Made by a program: the position numbers and the translations under genes. Below the pieces are notes generated by a model that ran no database searches, was not told where the DNA came from, and saw only the letters and a program-made list of their open reading frames with translations. Positions 1 to 8,038 of a DNA stretch of 64,000 bases are shown piece after piece; the stretch's first letter is position 1; each line of letters opens with the position of its first letter. The stretch comes from Pseudomonas sp. B20(2017) (GTDB taxonomy: Bacteria; Pseudomonadota; Gammaproteobacteria; Pseudomonadales; Pseudomonadaceae): positions 102,258 through 166,257 of the forward strand of contig NZ_NEJP01000016.1 of NCBI RefSeq assembly GCF_002113125.1, in the 5' to 3' direction.

Positions 1-1
1 C

Positions 2-451
2 CGCCACAACCGCTTCCTCCACGCTCTCCTGCTCGATCATCAAGCCTGGTTCTGCGCTCAGGATCTCGGCCGCATGATGGGCCATCCCTTGAACCTACGC
101 GTCACGCTCAAACTCGACCCCGACCAACGCCGCACCGTCCGGCTGCGCAAGTACGGCAAAGTTGTCGAGACACCAATGGTCAGCGAATCCGGCATGTATG
201 CGCTGCTCGTCCATCATTTCATCCCGGAAAACCGCAACCTGCGGCAATGGCTGAGTAATGAGGTGATCCCCATCCTGCGGGAAACCAACTCAGTAACAGC
301 GGAAAACTGCCCGAGCCTGAGCTCGGTGCATTGGGCAGGCGTCACCGTGCCGCTGTTGCATTGGCAACAACAGGCTTGGGTGAAATGGCGTGATATGCCT
401 GAATTGGTGCAAGTACAGCAGCCGTATCCAGCGCCGCGCTCTTGCGGCTGA
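2..451 (+). CDS. BRO-N domain protein, 5' end cut by window edge
   Basis: The reading frame is open from base 2, so the gene starts outside the window. The visible part, about 149 residues, matches the BRO-N fold of phage antirepressor-like proteins: an N-terminal stretch with WFCAQDLGRMMG, then a basic strand, then SESGMYALL and a region containing LRQWLSNEVIPILRE. BRO-N domains are usually DNA-binding and occur in prophages and as stand-alone genes in Pseudomonas. The C-terminal 40 residues match nothing I recognise. An ATG at 74 would cut the BRO-N domain in two, so it is not the true start. Function here is unknown; regulation of a prophage-derived or accessory locus is an inference. Confidence 0.75.
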   Translation, partial: RHNRFLHALLLDHQAWFCAQDLGRMMGHPLNLRVTLKLDPDQRRTVRLRKYGKVVETPMVSESGMYALLVHHFIPENRNLRQWLSNEVIPILRETNSVTAENCPSLSSVHWAGVTVPLLHWQQQAWVKWRDMPELVQVQQPYPAPRSCG

Positions 452-497
452 CTCTGAAAGTCAGTGGCTTTGCCCCGGCGGCGATTAGGTCACCGGG
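447..497 (+). terminator. Possible terminator hairpins after the BRO-N gene
   Basis: Two adjacent inverted repeats follow the stop: CTGACTCTGAAAGTCAG, and a CCCCGG/CCGGGG stem with its loop at about 479-491. The second is followed by TATTAT rather than a U-run, so an intrinsic terminator is only possible. Confidence 0.3.
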
Positions 498-584
498 GTA
501 TTATCCAAGCATTTCGCAACACATCCCGTCTTCCAGCGGCGTTCAAGTCCACTAGAGTTTTCCTCAACCTCGCACTCTGACTGG

Positions 585-639
585 TTGACGCCGATGCTAT
601 CGCGGCCTAGGGTGTCTACGTCGTTTACAGCGTATACAC
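585..639 (+). promoter_or_regulatory. Putative promoter and operator of the toxin-antitoxin pair
   Basis: TTGACG (585-590) and TAGGGT (608-613), 17 bases apart, form a weak sigma70-like promoter. Just downstream is an imperfect inverted repeat, GTGTCTACG (612-620) and CGTATACAC (631-639), 8 of 9 matching. Toxin-antitoxin operons with RHH antitoxins are commonly autorepressed at such palindromes; that it acts so here is inference. A good ribosome site (CAGGAG) follows at 643-648. Confidence 0.4.
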
Positions 640-655
640 ACGCAGGAGATCTTCC

Positions 656-904
656 ATGGCCTCGCCCGTTTTATCCTTCCGCGTCGAAGAATTGCTCGCT
701 CAACAATTGGATCAATTGGCCGCGGCCACTGACCGAGACCGCCAGTACCATCTCAAGCGTGCGTTGGTTAGATATGTGGAAGCGGAGTCTTGGCATCTGC
801 AAGCCATCAGCGAGGGGATTGCTGATGCCGATGCTGGAAATCTTACCGATCTGGATGCCGTGAAGGCTAAGTGGGCAAAACGTGCCGAACGTAGTACTGA
901 CTGA
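656..904 (+). CDS. ParD/CopG-type ribbon-helix-helix antitoxin
   Basis: This 82-residue acidic protein begins with a short beta strand (VLSFRVEE) followed by two helices containing LAQQLDQLAAATDRDRQYHLKR, the layout of a ribbon-helix-helix DNA-binding domain. The C-terminal half is the usual flexible toxin-neutralising arm. Its last 23 bases overlap the ParE-like toxin gene, typical of a coupled antitoxin-toxin pair. ATG at 656 has AGGAGAT about 7 bases upstream. Expected role: bind and neutralise the toxin and repress the shared promoter. The exact ParD or RelB-like subfamily cannot be settled by eye. Confidence 0.85.
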   Translation: MASPVLSFRVEELLAQQLDQLAAATDRDRQYHLKRALVRYVEAESWHLQAISEGIADADAGNLTDLDAVKAKWAKRAERSTD

Positions 905-1172
905 ACGAGCTGAAAACGATCTCGAAACAATTTTTGAGTATTACCAAGGCATCTTGGGTGCCAATCCAGCGTTTGGTGTCGTGAACTCCATTCTTGGAGC
1001 GTTTGATCAATTGAAGCAATTTCCGGGTTCAGGCCGGCCTTCAGTCGTACCGGATATACGCGAACTGGTGCTGACCCGTTATCCGTTCATTGCGCCATAT
1101 CGCCTGGAGGATGGCCAGATCCAGGTCTTGAGAATTCTGCACCAGCGCGCAGAACAACCAGAAAATTGGTAA
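882..1172 (+). CDS. RelE/ParE superfamily toxin
   Basis: This 96-residue protein has ParE features: N-terminal VVLTERAENDLETIFEYY, central FPGSGRPS, and a C-terminal beta region (RELVLTRYPFIAPYR, QVLRILHQR). ParE toxins usually inhibit DNA gyrase; the related RelE branch cleaves mRNA. The PGSGRP and YPF..PYR pattern favours the ParE branch. The gene starts inside the antitoxin gene, so the two are translationally coupled. It appears intact, with no frameshift. It could be a functional plasmid or island stabilisation module; the target is not shown by the sequence. Confidence 0.85.
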   Translation: MPNVVLTERAENDLETIFEYYQGILGANPAFGVVNSILGAFDQLKQFPGSGRPSVVPDIRELVLTRYPFIAPYRLEDGQIQVLRILHQRAEQPENW

Positions 1173-1208
1173 ACCAGCCGTAGCAAGTACGGCTGGCTGT
1201 TCACCTCC

Positions 1209-1394
1209 CTAGAACCGCGAAACACTCCTCATCGCATCCACCAGATACCGCATCGCAATCCGGTCGCTTTCCGACAACTCCCGGTAACGCTCCACCAGTT
1301 TCAGTTCGTCAGGACTGAGCCGGCGTCTTCGCCGGACGTTGGTGAGGCAGGGAAAGATGCCCAACATTTCGGTGATGCCTTGTCCTTTTGTCAT
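1209..1394 (-). CDS. Small basic hypothetical protein (61 aa)
   Basis: Short reverse-strand ORF with an ATG preceded at 10 bases by AAGGA. The product has an arginine run (NVRRRRRLSPDEL) and two amphipathic helices (LKLVERYRELSESDRIAMRYLVDAM). The second half recalls the sensor or oligomerisation part of small phage-type regulators, but no HTH motif is evident. It faces the toxin-antitoxin pair convergently and lies beside the long opgD upstream region. No function is recognised. The good ribosome site and sensible composition suggest it is real. Confidence 0.55.
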   Translation of the reverse strand: MTKGQGITEMLGIFPCLTNVRRRRRLSPDELKLVERYRELSESDRIAMRYLVDAMRSVSRF

Positions 1395-1797
1395 GGACGA
1401 TGTCCTTTTCCAGTACGTCAGAAATTTTCGAAAACCGCATCGCCCTGCTCCTTTAAGCAGCGATTTGAGCCCTGCCGGTCGGAGGGGTCGTGACCGGCGA
1501 TGCCCATAGAATAGAAATTAAATCGGCGCTGAAAAGCTGTTTTTAGAGTAATTAGTCGAAAAAAGCAGATATGCCCTATAAATCAGAAAAGGCTGTGGGA
1601 TAAGTAACCGTAACGTCTTGTTTCATTGAGACGCTGTCGCCGTGCTATCAATGAATTTTGCAAAATCAGCGAACGGATTAAGCTAGCGCGCATCTGTTAC
1701 TAGTCCGTAGCGTTTGGCCGAAGGCTTGTCCGAACCGTAATTTCTGATCCAGTACGTGCCAGGAAGGGCGCGGGATTGTCCACGACAGGTTGTATCT
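1395..1797. other. AT-rich intergenic region upstream of opgD
   Basis: About 400 bases with clearly lower GC than the neighbouring genes. No convincing ORF, RNA gene or terminator is visible. It presumably holds the promoters of the divergent small gene and of opgD; several AT-rich patches at 1510-1600 could serve as -10 or UP elements but none is decisive. Confidence 0.5.
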
Positions 1798-3426
1798 ATG
1801 CACCGCAGGAATTTGCTCAAAGCGTCCATGGCCATTGCGGCTTACACCGGCCTTTCCGCCTCCGGCCTGCTCGCCGCACGCGCCTGGGCCGCCTCTGGCG
1901 GTGCCGCCGACGGTGAAGCCCAGGCCTTCGACTTCGAAACGCTGAAGCACCAGGCCAAGCAACTGGCCGGCAGCGCGTATCAGGACACCAAACAGGTGCT
2001 GCCGCCGACCCTGGCGACCATGACTCCGCAGAACTTCAACGCGATCCGCTACGACGGCGAGCATTCGCTGTGGAAAGAGAACAAGGGTCAGCTCGACGTG
2101 CAGTTCTTCCACGTCGGCATGGGTTTCCGTCAGCCGGTGCGCATGTACAGCGTCGATCCGAAGACCCGCACGGCCCGCGAGGTGCATTTCCGCCCTCAGC
2201 TGTTCAACTATGAAAACACCTCAGTCGACACCCAGCAGCTCAAGGGCGACCTGGGTTTTGCCGGCTTCAAGCTGTTCAAAGCACCGGAACTGGATCGCCA
2301 TGACGTGGTGTCGTTCCTCGGCGCCAGCTACTTCCGCGCGGTGGATGCCACTGGCCAATATGGCCTTTCCGCCCGTGGCCTGGCCGTCGACACCTACGCC
2401 AAGAAGCGCGAAGAATTTCCCGACTTCACCAAGTTCTGGTTCGAGACTCCGGATCAGAACGCGACCCGCTTTGTGGTCTACGCCCTGCTCGACTCGCCGA
2501 GTGCGACCGGCGCCTATCGCTTCGACATCGACTGCCAGGCCGAGCGCGTGGTGATGGAAGTCGATGCCCACGTCAACGCCCGCACCGCCATCGAACAACT
2601 GGGCATCGCGCCGATGACCAGCATGTTCAGCTGCGGCACCCACGAGCGCCGGATGTGCGACACCATCCACCCGCAGATCCATGACTCGGATCGTCTGGCC
2701 ATGTGGCGCGGCAACGGCGAGTGGATCTGCCGCCCGCTGAACAACCCGGCGACCCTGCAATTCAACGCCTTCGCCGACACCGATCCGAAAGGTTTCGGTC
2801 TGGTGCAGACCGACCACGAATTCGCCAACTATCAGGACACCGTCGACTGGTACAGCAAGCGCCCGAGCCTGTGGGTAGCACCTACAACCGCGTGGGGCGA
2901 AGGCTCTATCGATCTGCTGGAAATTCCTACAACCGGCGAAACCCTGGACAACATCGTTGCGTTCTGGACGCCGAAGAAACCGGTAGCCGCCGGCGATTCG
3001 CTGAACTACGGCTACAAGCTCTACTGGAGCGCCCTGCCGCCGGTCGGCACGCCACTGGCGCGAGTGCATGCCACCCGTTCCGGCATGGGTGGATTCGTCG
3101 AAGGCTGGGCACCGGGCGAGCACTACCCGCCGGTCTGGGCCCGTCGTTTTGCCGTGGACTTCACCGGTGGCGGTCTGGATCGCCTGCCGCAGGGCACCGG
3201 GATCGAACCGGTGGTGACTTGCTCCAACGGCAAGGTGCAGGATTTCAGCGTGCTGGTGCTGGATGACATCAAGGGTTACCGGATTCTGTTCGACTGGTAC
3301 CCGACCAATGACAGCGTGGATCCGGTAGAACTGCGTCTGTTCATCCGCACCAACGACCGCACGCTGAGCGAGACCTGGTTGTACCAGTACTTCCCGCCGG
3401 CGCCGGACAAGCGCAAATACCCTTGA
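1798..3426 (+). CDS. opgD: Glucan biosynthesis protein D (periplasmic, Tat-exported)
   Basis: OpgD/MdoD family protein for osmoregulated periplasmic glucans, thought to shape the glucan backbone in the periplasm. From the ATG at 1798 the product is 542 residues, close to E. coli OpgD (551). It begins with a twin-arginine signal (HRRNLLKAS), a hydrophobic stretch and AWA cleavage site, fitting known Tat export of OpgD. An in-frame ATG at 1756 would put 14 extra residues before the RR motif and has no better ribosome site, so I prefer 1798 (AGG about 9 bases upstream). The body shows family blocks such as PQNFNAIRYDGEHSLW and the C-terminal YQYFPP. It stands alone; a REP pair follows it. Confidence 0.93.
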   Translation: MHRRNLLKASMAIAAYTGLSASGLLAARAWAASGGAADGEAQAFDFETLKHQAKQLAGSAYQDTKQVLPPTLATMTPQNFNAIRYDGEHSLWKENKGQLDVQFFHVGMGFRQPVRMYSVDPKTRTAREVHFRPQLFNYENTSVDTQQLKGDLGFAGFKLFKAPELDRHDVVSFLGASYFRAVDATGQYGLSARGLAVDTYAKKREEFPDFTKFWFETPDQNATRFVVYALLDSPSATGAYRFDIDCQAERVVMEVDAHVNARTAIEQLGIAPMTSMFSCGTHERRMCDTIHPQIHDSDRLAMWRGNGEWICRPLNNPATLQFNAFADTDPKGFGLVQTDHEFANYQDTVDWYSKRPSLWVAPTTAWGEGSIDLLEIPTTGETLDNIVAFWTPKKPVAAGDSLNYGYKLYWSALPPVGTPLARVHATRSGMGGFVEGWAPGEHYPPVWARRFAVDFTGGGLDRLPQGTGIEPVVTCSNGKVQDFSVLVLDDIKGYRILFDWYPTNDSVDPVELRLFIRTNDRTLSETWLYQYFPPAPDKRKYP

Positions 3427-3452
3427 TGTTTTGAGGCGCCTGCGCGGGCCTC

Positions 3453-3545
3453 TTCGCGAGCAAGCCCGCTCCCACATTGGATCTGGTTCGATCACACAGT
3501 TTGTGACCGACACGGAGCCAGGGTGGGAGCGGGCTTGCTCGCGAA
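3453..3545. repeat. REP doublet (inverted pair) downstream of opgD
   Basis: Two REP palindromes of the GGGAGCGGGC class in opposite orientation: TTCGCGAGCAAGCCCGCT at 3453 and TGGGAGCGGGCTTGCTCGCG at 3524-3543, about 48 bases apart. Such pairs fold into long cruciforms (REPINs) and are abundant between genes in the P. fluorescens group. Confidence 0.9.
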
Positions 3546-3585
3546 AGCGTCAGAATATTCAACATCGGAAATTGAAGGTACTGCG

Positions 3586-4119
3586 TCAGGTCAATGGGCA
3601 ATAAAGATGAATGTCTTTGGGCTCTTGATCAAACAACTCAGGATCCGGGTGATCAACCAAACGGCATCCCTGACGCTGATAGAACTCCACGGTATTGCGC
3701 GACTCGGTCGCCGACACGTACAACGCCTCAGCACCGACCTCCCGACCATGCTCGCAGGCCAGGGCAAACAATCGCCCGCCAAGCCCCTGCCCGCGCCAGG
3801 CACGGCTGATGTGCAGAAACTTCAACTGCCGCATGTTCAGGCCCTGATTGTGAATAACCCGGTTATCCACAACCACCGCAGCCACCAGTGTTTCGCCATC
3901 GAAAAGTCCGTGTAGCCACCCTCCGCTGCGCCAGCATTTTTCTAATACCCGCGCATTCTCCTCCGCCTCCCCTTCGGGCCAGCCGCGCATGTCGAAACGC
4001 GCCGGATACAGAATCAGCTCACCGTTCTCTAAGCGATAGCACTCCTCGACCAACTCACTCCGGTCGATCTGCGCCAGCAGTGGCAAGTCCGATTCAGTCA
4101 GCGCTCGTTCGATCAACAT
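3586..4119 (-). CDS. GNAT family N-acetyltransferase
   Basis: GCN5-related acetyltransferase of 177 residues. The acetyl-CoA-binding motif A is visible as LKFLHISRAWRGQGLGGRLFAL is approached (RGQGLGGRLF), followed by the LYVSATESRNTVEFYQRQGC block typical of motif B. Substrate is unknown. I chose ATG at 4119 (MLIERALTE), which has AAAGGA upstream; a longer frame to 4176 would begin inside the terminator hairpin of the upstream gene and is unlikely. It lies downstream of and codirectional with the OYE gene but is separated from it by that terminator, so it is probably transcribed independently. Confidence 0.85.
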   Translation of the reverse strand: MLIERALTESDLPLLAQIDRSELVEECYRLENGELILYPARFDMRGWPEGEAEENARVLEKCWRSGGWLHGLFDGETLVAAVVVDNRVIHNQGLNMRQLKFLHISRAWRGQGLGGRLFALACEHGREVGAEALYVSATESRNTVEFYQRQGCRLVDHPDPELFDQEPKDIHLYCPLT

Positions 4120-4155
4120 TGCGGTCCATTCCTTTGCAATTCCAAACGACAGGCA

Positions 4156-4190
4156 AGAAAAAACCCGCCAGTTCAATGGCGGGTTTTATA
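4156..4190 (-). terminator. Intrinsic terminator of the OYE reductase gene
   Basis: Reverse-strand hairpin AAACCCGCC/GGCGGGTTT with an 8-base loop and a T-run (TTTTTTCTTG) on the distal side, located 20 bases past the OYE stop codon. Confidence 0.85.
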
Positions 4191-4210
4191 GGCTTTGCGG
4201 CAGGCCGGAA

Positions 4211-5317
4211 TCAATCCCGCAAATCAGACTCGTGAATCGGCTGATCCCGATGGGTCGCCCGTTGATACTGCGCCGGCCACACCGCTTTGCGTCCGCCCAG
4301 ATCGTCGTCGGCATGCAGTGGCCAGTACGGGTCACGCAGCAGCTCACGGGCGAGGAAGATGATATCGGCCTGGCAGGTTCTCAGGATGTGCTCCGCTTGG
4401 GCAGGCTCGGTAATCATTCCCACGGTGCCGGTGGCGATGCCTGACTCCTTGCGTACCCGCTCGGCGAAGCGCGTCTGATAGCCGGGTCCCACAGGAATTT
4501 CAGCGTTGGCCGCCGTACCGCCCGATGACACATCGATCAGGTCAGCCCCCAAGGCTTTCAGGCGTCGCGCCAGCTCCACGGTTTCATCGGGGTTCCAGCC
4601 ATCTTCGACCCAATCGGTAGCCGACAGGCGCACAAACACCGGCAGTTCTTCCGGCCACACCGCGCGCACTGCCTCGGTCACTTGCAGCACCAGTCGAATG
4701 CGGTTATCGAATGAACCGCCGTACTGGTCGCGGCGCTGATTGCTCAACGGCGACAGAAACTGGTGCAGCAGATAACCGTGCGCCGCATGCACCTCAACCA
4801 CGCTGAAACCGGCTGCCAACGCACGTTTGGCGGCGGCCACGAAGTCCTGAATGACCTGGGCGATCTGGCTCTCATCGAGTTGTTTGGGTTGGGTGTGTTG
4901 CGGATCAAAGGCAATCGGCGACGGCCCGACCGGCGTCCAGCCACCATCCTCCGGTTTGACGCTGCCATGCTTGCCGATCCACGGCCGATGGGTGCTGGCC
5001 TTGCGCCCGGCGTGGGCCAGTTGAATGCCGGCCACGGCGCCCTGCGCATTGATGAATCGGGTGATGCGTTGCAGCGGTGCAATCTGTTCATCGTTCCACA
5101 GGCCCAGGTCTTCGGCGGTGATCCGCCCGTCGGCCGTGATCGCCGTGGCTTCGGTAAATACCAGGCCCGCGCCCCCCACTGCCCGGCTGCCGAGATGCAC
5201 CAGGTGCCAGTCGTTGGCCAGGCCATCGACGCTGGAATACTGGCACATGGGCGATACGGCGATGCGGTTAGGGAGGGTCAGTTGGCGAAGGGTAAAGGGT
5301 TCAAGCAGCAGACTCAT
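4211..5317 (-). CDS. NADH:flavin oxidoreductase, Old Yellow Enzyme family (YqjM/XenA-like)
   Basis: A 368-residue FMN-dependent TIM-barrel ene-reductase. Family marks: MCQYSSVDGLANDWHLVH near residue 25, where Cys in PMCQY is the hallmark of the YqjM/thermophilic-like class; QLAHAGRKAS; EVHAAHGYLLHQFLSP; and YGGSFDNR. These enzymes reduce activated C=C bonds and xenobiotics using NAD(P)H. The resemblance is to the YqjM/XenA branch, not XenB or NemA, but the physiological substrate cannot be told. Monocistronic: its own terminator follows, and 268 bases with a REP doublet separate it from the upstream recJ. Confidence 0.9.
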   Translation of the reverse strand: MSLLLEPFTLRQLTLPNRIAVSPMCQYSSVDGLANDWHLVHLGSRAVGGAGLVFTEATAITADGRITAEDLGLWNDEQIAPLQRITRFINAQGAVAGIQLAHAGRKASTHRPWIGKHGSVKPEDGGWTPVGPSPIAFDPQHTQPKQLDESQIAQVIQDFVAAAKRALAAGFSVVEVHAAHGYLLHQFLSPLSNQRRDQYGGSFDNRIRLVLQVTEAVRAVWPEELPVFVRLSATDWVEDGWNPDETVELARRLKALGADLIDVSSGGTAANAEIPVGPGYQTRFAERVRKESGIATGTVGMITEPAQAEHILRTCQADIIFLARELLRDPYWPLHADDDLGGRKAVWPAQYQRATHRDQPIHESDLRD

Positions 5318-5518
5318 GGGGCACCTCTCAAATCAGTGGGCAGGCTCCAGGGTTCTGTTTGAAAAGTCGACGAGTGACAGGAAAAAGGTACAGCACCCGC
5401 CCCCGCGGGCAAAAAATTCGACAAGACGTCACAAGGCCAATCAAGCAGTGCTTAGAGCCTAGTCGACAACTGGGGATGAGGCAGGGTTCAGAGTGATTCA
5501 GTGTGTGAACGTCCCCCT

Positions 5519-5580
5519 TCGCGAGCAGGCTCGCTCCCACAGGTACGGTGTTGTCCTAGTGGGAGCGAGCCTGCTCGCGA
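5519..5580. repeat. REP doublet between the OYE gene and recJ
   Basis: Close inverted pair of GGGAGCGAGC-class REP units: TTCGCGAGCAGGCTCGCT at 5519 and TGGGAGCGAGCCTGCTCGCG at 5560, only about 16 bases apart. It lies immediately past the recJ stop codon, and may stabilise the recJ mRNA end. Confidence 0.9.
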
Positions 5581-5585
5581 TGGGC

Positions 5586-7295
5586 TCAGCGCGGTTCGAT
5601 GTGGGCAATCATCAACTGCACGGTTTCATTGCCGCGAAACTCGTTCAGATCGAGCTTGTACGCCAGTTCGACCCATTTGATCGTCGGGTTCGGCCAGATG
5701 TCGCGATCAATGCCGAAGGCGATGCCGTCGAGTTTCACCGAACCACACTCGGTCTTCAGAACCACTTTCAGGTGCCGCTCGCCAACCACCCGCTGCTCGA
5801 CCAACTGGAACACGCCGTGAAACAGCGGTTCCGGGAAATGCTGGCCCCATGGCCCGGCATGACGCAGGGCGCGGGCCAGTTCCAGATGAAACTCTTCAAC
5901 AGCCAAGGTGCCGTCCGACAGCAGTCGCCCGGTCAGATCTTCTTCGCGAAGCTGCCTACGCACTTCGGCGTCGAATGCCTCGGCGAACAACGGAAAATTC
6001 TCCTGCGGCAAGGTCAGACCGGCCGCCATCGCGTGGCCGCCGTACTTGCTGATCAGCTCCGGATGCTGCGCCGCGACCACGCTCAACGCATCACGGATAT
6101 GAAAGCCCTGAACCGAACGCCCCGAGCCCTTGAGCAAACCGTCACCGGCATCGGCGAAGGCGATGGTCGGGCGGAAATACCGCTCCTTCATCCGCGACGC
6201 CAGAATACCGATGACACCCTGGTGCCATTCGGGATCGAACAGGCACAACCCGAATGGCATCGACTCGACCGGCAAGTCCTTGAGCTGGGCCAGCGCTTCA
6301 CGCTGCATGCCCTGCTCGATGGATTTGCGATCCTGGTTCATGCCGTCCAGTTGCGCAGCCATTTCGCGGGCCAGCTCTGCATTCTGGGTCAACAGGCACT
6401 CGATTCCGAGACTCATGTCATCCAGACGCCCCGCCGCGTTCAGGCGCGGGCCGACGATGAAACCGAGGTCGGTCGACGTGATGCGCGAGGCCTCGCGCTT
6501 CGCCACTTCAAGGATCGCCTTGATCCCCGGCCGCGCACGCCCGGCGCGAATCCGTTCCAGGCCCTGGTGCACCAGAATCCGGTTGTTGGCATCCAGCGGC
6601 ACCACGTCGGCAACGCTGCCCAGCGCCACCAGATCCAGCAGTTCACCGATGTTCGGCTGTGGTTTGTTCTCGTACCACCCGAGGCTGCGCAGGCGCGCGC
6701 GCAAGGCCATCAGTACATAGAAAATCACCCCGACCCCGGCCAGCGCCTTGCTCGGGAACTCGCAGCCGGGCTGGTTCGGATTGACCAGTGCATCGGCTTG
6801 CGGCAACTCATCGCCGGGCAAGTGGTGGTCGGTGATCAAGACCTTCAGGCCATGACGCTTCGCTGCTGCAACGCCTTCGACGCTGGAAATACCGTTGTCG
6901 ACGGTGATCAACAGTTGCGGCTCGCGGGTCATCGCGACTTCAACGATTTCCGGGGTCAGGCCGTAGCCGTATTCGAAGCGGTTCGGCACCAGGTAATCGA
7001 CATGCGCCGCGCCCAGCAGGCGCAGGCCGAGCACGCCCACAGTGCTGGCCGTCGCGCCGTCGGCGTCGAAGTCGCCGACGATCAGGATCCGCTGACGCTG
7101 CTCCAGCGCCGTCACCAGAAGGTCCACCGCCGCATCGATCCCTTTGAGCTGCTGGAACGGAATCAGCCGCGCCAGGCTCTTGTCCAGCTCCGCCTCGGAC
7201 TGTACGCCCCGCGCCGCGTACAGGCGGGTCAGCAGCGGTGGCAGTTCACCGAGAAACGGCAGAGTGGCGGGCAACGGGCGAGGATCGATACGCAT
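5586..7295 (-). CDS. recJ: Single-stranded-DNA-specific exonuclease RecJ
   Basis: RecJ is the 5'-3' ssDNA exonuclease of mismatch repair and the RecF pathway. The 569-residue product has the usual length. DHH phosphoesterase motifs are intact: VGDFDADGATA (motif I), LLITVDNGIS (II), ITDHHLPGD (III), with the DHHA1 motif GSGRSVQGFHI and GGHAMAAG in the second half. All expected metal-binding Asp/His residues are present. ATG at 7295 follows GAAGC-type weak ribosome site. yaeQ lies 54 bases upstream in the same direction and may be cotranscribed. Confidence 0.96.
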   Translation of the reverse strand: MRIDPRPLPATLPFLGELPPLLTRLYAARGVQSEAELDKSLARLIPFQQLKGIDAAVDLLVTALEQRQRILIVGDFDADGATASTVGVLGLRLLGAAHVDYLVPNRFEYGYGLTPEIVEVAMTREPQLLITVDNGISSVEGVAAAKRHGLKVLITDHHLPGDELPQADALVNPNQPGCEFPSKALAGVGVIFYVLMALRARLRSLGWYENKPQPNIGELLDLVALGSVADVVPLDANNRILVHQGLERIRAGRARPGIKAILEVAKREASRITSTDLGFIVGPRLNAAGRLDDMSLGIECLLTQNAELAREMAAQLDGMNQDRKSIEQGMQREALAQLKDLPVESMPFGLCLFDPEWHQGVIGILASRMKERYFRPTIAFADAGDGLLKGSGRSVQGFHIRDALSVVAAQHPELISKYGGHAMAAGLTLPQENFPLFAEAFDAEVRRQLREEDLTGRLLSDGTLAVEEFHLELARALRHAGPWGQHFPEPLFHGVFQLVEQRVVGERHLKVVLKTECGSVKLDGIAFGIDRDIWPNPTIKWVELAYKLDLNEFRGNETVQLMIAHIEPR

Positions 7296-7349
7296 GGGGT
7301 GACAGAAGCTTCTCTTGAATACGTGGGATTTTTCGGGAGTAGCGCGGAC

Positions 7350-7892
7350 TTAACCGCGCTCGCCTTGCAGCCAGGTGAGCTGGACTTCGTGCTGACCGCG
7401 ATCGTCAGTGACGAAGATCGTGCCTTCACTGATCATCACGTCCCACTTGATGACACGAGGCATGTCCTGGGCCAGGGTTTCCAGCACGTCCTGCGGAACA
7501 GCGGCAATGTTGACATTCTTCAGGTTCTTGATCGCCGGGATCACCTTGCCTTCCCAGACGCGCAGGCTGCCATAGGCCAGCAGGCTGGTGCGTTCGGTAC
7601 GACGGGAGCACCAGGTCAGGCGATCCGCATCTGGCTGGCCGACTTCGATCCAGTGCAGGACGCGATCATCCAGGCTCTTTTCCCACAACGCAGGTTCATC
7701 CACGTCCGACAGACCACGACCGAACGACAGCTGCTCGTTGTACCAGAGCGCGTAGGCCAACAGGCGCACGGTCATGCGCTCTTCGGTTTCCGAAGGGTGA
7801 CGGGCGATGGTCTGCTTCACGTTCTCGTAGACGCTGCGGTCGAGATCGGTGAGGTTCAGTTCGAATTTGTAGGTAGTGGACGGCTGGGCCAT
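7350..7892 (-). CDS. yaeQ: YaeQ family protein
   Basis: A 180-residue protein matching the YaeQ family (PD-(D/E)XK-like fold; E. coli member 181 residues). Recognisable parts are the start MAQPSTTYKFELNLTDLDR, the ETEERMTVRLLAYALWY helix and WIEVGQPDADR. E. coli YaeQ was reported as a suppressor linked to RfaH/haemolysin expression, but its biochemical role is not established. An in-frame start at 7952 would add 20 residues unlike the family, so 7892 is chosen. It precedes recJ in the same direction. Confidence 0.9.
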   Translation of the reverse strand: MAQPSTTYKFELNLTDLDRSVYENVKQTIARHPSETEERMTVRLLAYALWYNEQLSFGRGLSDVDEPALWEKSLDDRVLHWIEVGQPDADRLTWCSRRTERTSLLAYGSLRVWEGKVIPAIKNLKNVNIAAVPQDVLETLAQDMPRVIKWDVMISEGTIFVTDDRGQHEVQLTWLQGERG

Positions 7893-8038
7893 GAACGGGC
7901 TTCTTGATACGAGGAAAGTCGGCAAGTCTAACCGATGCTGTAGGCAATCCACGAATTGATGGCGATCAACCTTGCGCGACTGACAGCCGGCTATGTTAAA
8001 ACGCTGTATCTGCTCAGCCTTGTCCTACAGGATCTCGC

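Noticed and set aside
1..1400. Complete prophage or genomic island
   Set aside because: Only BRO-N and a toxin-antitoxin pair are visible; no integrase, att site or tRNA is seen in the window.
5493..7907. An 804-codon forward ORF opposite recJ and yaeQ
   Set aside because: It spans two genes and a REP doublet, is His/Arg/Gln-rich, and is the shadow of reverse-strand genes.
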